A stretch of 7,993 nucleotides of DNA from Azoarcus sp. (GTDB lineage Bacteria; Pseudomonadota; Gammaproteobacteria; Burkholderiales; Rhodocyclaceae): NCBI GenBank assembly GCA_031258035.1, contig JAIRNL010000096.1, forward strand, positions 1-7,993, in the 5' to 3' direction. Positions 6,856 to 7,993 of the stretch are shown piece after piece. The notes beneath the pieces are model-generated. The model saw only the letters and a program-made list of their open reading frames with translations. It was not told the DNA's origin and searched no databases. A program made the translations under genes and the position numbers. Numbering within the stretch: position 1 is the first letter of the stretch; each line of letters starts with the position of its first letter.

Positions 6856-6862
6856 AAGGAGG
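6856..6862 (+). promoter_or_regulatory. Strong ribosome binding site for the histidine phosphatase
   Basis: AAGGAGG, followed by further G residues, lies 10 nt before the ATG at 6873. It decides this start over the in-frame ATG at 6807, which would add 22 residues ahead of the conserved MELLLWRHAD. Confidence 0.75.
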
Positions 6863-6872
6863 GGGCAAGCCG

Positions 6873-7337
6873 ATGGAACTTCTGCTCTGGCGACACGCCG
6901 ATGCGTTGCATGGCGTCCCCGACATCGGGCGTGAGCTGTCGACGCGCGGGTGGCGGCAGGCCCGCAAGGTTGCGGCATGGCTCGACGAGCATGCTCCCGC
7001 GGGTTTGCGCCTTCTGGTCAGCCCCGCCGTTCGTACCCGCCAGACGGCCGCCTGTTTTCGTGCGGACGAAAGCGCCATGCGGTTCCATGCGCCGCTTTTC
7101 GATGGCGCCACGCCGGGGGAGATCCTGGCTCTCCTCGACTGGCCGCGCGCGTCCACACCCGCGCTCGTCGTTGGCCATCAACCCCTGTTGGGCGAAATTG
7201 CCGCCTGCCTGTTGGGCGATGCGCCGTTTCCTCCCTCGTTCCGCAAAGGCGCATTGTGGTGGCTGCGCAGCGAGCCGGAGCAGGGGCGGGCACGGCTCGC
7301 GCGGGTCGTGGAAGCGGACGTACCGCCGCTGCCGTAG
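6873..7337 (+). CDS. SixA-like histidine phosphatase family protein
   Basis: This 154-residue protein is a small branch-2-like member of the histidine phosphatase superfamily and resembles SixA, a phosphohistidine phosphatase that acts on phosphorelay or PTS proteins. The catalytic RH is at 7-8 in LLWRHADA. The supporting Arg is R54 in SPAVRTRQTA (50-59), a SixA-typical block. The second active-site His is H102 in VVGHQPLLGEIAA. The family's LTxxGxxQA pattern appears as LSTRGWRQARKVAAWL (22-37). It is cytoplasmic, with no signal peptide. The length matches SixA (~160). The substrate cannot be told from the sequence. It stands alone on the plus strand, divergent from the isomerase gene, with an IS remnant 40 nt beyond its stop; no terminator hairpin is evident in that gap. 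Confidence 0.85.
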   Translation: MELLLWRHADALHGVPDIGRELSTRGWRQARKVAAWLDEHAPAGLRLLVSPAVRTRQTAACFRADESAMRFHAPLFDGATPGEILALLDWPRASTPALVVGHQPLLGEIAACLLGDAPFPPSFRKGALWWLRSEPEQGRARLARVVEADVPPLP

Positions 7338-7377
7338 CGCGTCCGTTGCCGGGTGTTTTTCCTTGTTTCTCCTCCAT

Positions 7378-7874
7378 CAGGGCAATCGCATTTAAGAAAT
7401 GAGCCCGAGTCCCAAGAGGGAAGCGCGATAGTCGGGGAGACGCTCGGCGGTTTTACGGCGTGAGCGCAGGCTGCGCCTGGGGTACCGCGTATCCTGGCGC
7501 AGCAGGGACAGGGCAAACTTTCGCAACGTCGAGAGATTTTGCGGCGCGTGATCCTTACGCACCCGGCACGCATCTTCCCGGAAGGTTACATCGAGCACCC
7601 AGTGCGGTCGATTCTCGATGCCCCAGTGGGCCCGCGCCGCCTGGGCAAAGGCCTCGGCCCCGGCAATGCCTTTCGAGCCGATGTAGTACGAGTATTCGGT
7701 CGAGCTCTTGCCGTGGATGTCCCGCGAACGTTTCATCAGGCCCACGCCCGAGAGCTTCGGCCAGCGTTGCCGGATCGAGCGATCCATCCCGTCCAGGCGG
7801 CTTACCCAGACGGCTTGGCGAGTCTCGATCCGACCGTGGTCTTTCTCGATCGTTTCGTGCCGGCTTATCTCTCA
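7378..7874 (-). mobile_element. ISAs1-family insertion sequence remnant (downstream end)
   Basis: The element's outer end is placed at CAGGGCAATCGCATTTAAG (7378-7396), read inward. It matches my recollection of ISAs1-family termini (CAGGG start), and the transposase stop falls inside it. The right limit is only where transposase similarity ends (about 7872). The partner terminal repeat is not seen, so no target duplication can be checked. The element sits just after the phosphatase stop without damaging the gene. Confidence 0.6.
7392..7871 (-). pseudogene. ISAs1-family transposase, C-terminal fragment
   Basis: The reading frame encodes 159 residues matching the C-terminal part of ISAs1 (H-repeat-associated) transposases, which are normally about 370-380 residues. 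Signatures, numbered within the fragment, are ETIEKDHGRIETR (6-18), KSSTEYSYYIGS (55-66), the diagnostic HWGIENRPHWVLDVTFREDA (81-100) and VRKDHAPQNLSTLRKFALSLLRQ (103-125, in part). The last HWGIEN region holds the family's conserved acidic residue near the active site. An in-frame TGA (7874-7872) lies immediately upstream, and beyond it I recognise no transposase sequence. The N-terminal ~200 residues, including the first catalytic aspartates, are therefore missing. The first ATG in the fragment is at 7787. A frameshift near 7870 is possible, since a neighbouring frame is open from the window edge down to there. It should be inactive. Confidence 0.85.
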
Positions 7875-7993
7875 AATCGTGCCGCTGCGCAGGCCCCGGT
7901 CGCGGATCGGGCAGCACGGCAAACGTTTACGTCAGTGTCATTTTTCGCTCCAGACAAAAATCGGAAGTCAACCTGATTTCGGCCGAGTTTACA
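7875..7993. other. Unassigned AT-richer segment beyond the IS remnant
   Basis: This stretch, chiefly 7918-7993, is visibly less GC-rich than the rest of the window. It contains the palindromes AAACGTTT (7921-7928) and TCGGCCGA (7979-7986). Repeated GTCA-type words also occur (7931-7940 and near 7967), as does GTTTAC, found at both 7925 and 7987. On the minus strand a frame is open from the edge to a TAA at about 7867, but its translation matches nothing I know. It may be another element's terminal region or decayed intergenic DNA. Confidence 0.3.

Noticed and set aside
7315..7346. CGGACG/CGTCCG pairing around the phosphatase stop followed at a distance by TTTTT, as a terminator
   Set aside because: The stem is 6 bp with a ~20-nt loop and the T-run is not adjacent to it, so it does not meet the form of an intrinsic terminator.
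7539..7976. Plus-strand open frame antisense to the transposase remnant
   Set aside because: The minus strand carries the ISAs1 HWGIEN signature; the plus-strand translation resembles nothing known.

Overview
The window looks like ordinary chromosome from a GC-rich betaproteobacterium, most plausibly a Rhodocyclales-type organism. This is inferred from the gene content and order: aroQ-accB-accC-prmA followed by an MJ0042-type zinc-ribbon protein, and a gmhA/diaA gene coupled to a dolP-like gene. The genus cannot be fixed from the sequence alone. Nine protein-coding genes are supported, one of them cut by the left edge, plus the remnant of an insertion sequence at the right end.

Left block (1-4101, all minus strand, so transcription runs right to left). 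The first gene transcribed is an unrecognised 197-residue protein (3508-4101) with a nucleotidyltransferase-like motif. Then come aroQ (type II dehydroquinase, shikimate pathway), accB (biotin carboxyl carrier protein), accC (biotin carboxylase), prmA (ribosomal protein L11 methyltransferase) and the first ten codons of a zinc-ribbon protein at the edge. AccB and AccC form half of acetyl-CoA carboxylase. The accB-accC-prmA spacing (5 and 11 nt) points to one operon, with aroQ probably at its head.

Middle block (4102-5526). A 56-nt divergent intergenic region carries a perfect inverted repeat whose two arms each contain a TAGAAT -10-like hexamer, one facing each way. It separates the unknown gene from mpl (murein tripeptide ligase, cell-wall recycling) on the plus strand. 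mpl converges on the dolP-like gene with only 4 nt between their stop codons. Those 4 nt are the loop of a perfect 9-bp palindrome formed from the last codons of both genes, so both proteins end Ala-Pro-stop.

Right block (5518-7337). A SIS-domain isomerase (gmhA/diaA type) and a dolP-like dual-BON outer-membrane lipoprotein form a translationally coupled minus-strand pair (TGATG overlap). Divergent from them is a SixA-like histidine phosphatase with a strong ribosome binding site.

Right end (7378-7993). The C-terminal part of an ISAs1-family transposase, with a probable terminal repeat at 7378, lies 40 nt beyond the phosphatase stop. Its N-terminal half is absent. The last ~120 nt are relatively AT-rich and unassigned. 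I found no tRNA, rRNA, CRISPR array or defence system. The most unusual items are the shared-stop palindrome, the symmetric divergent promoter region and the uncharacterised nucleotidyltransferase-like protein.
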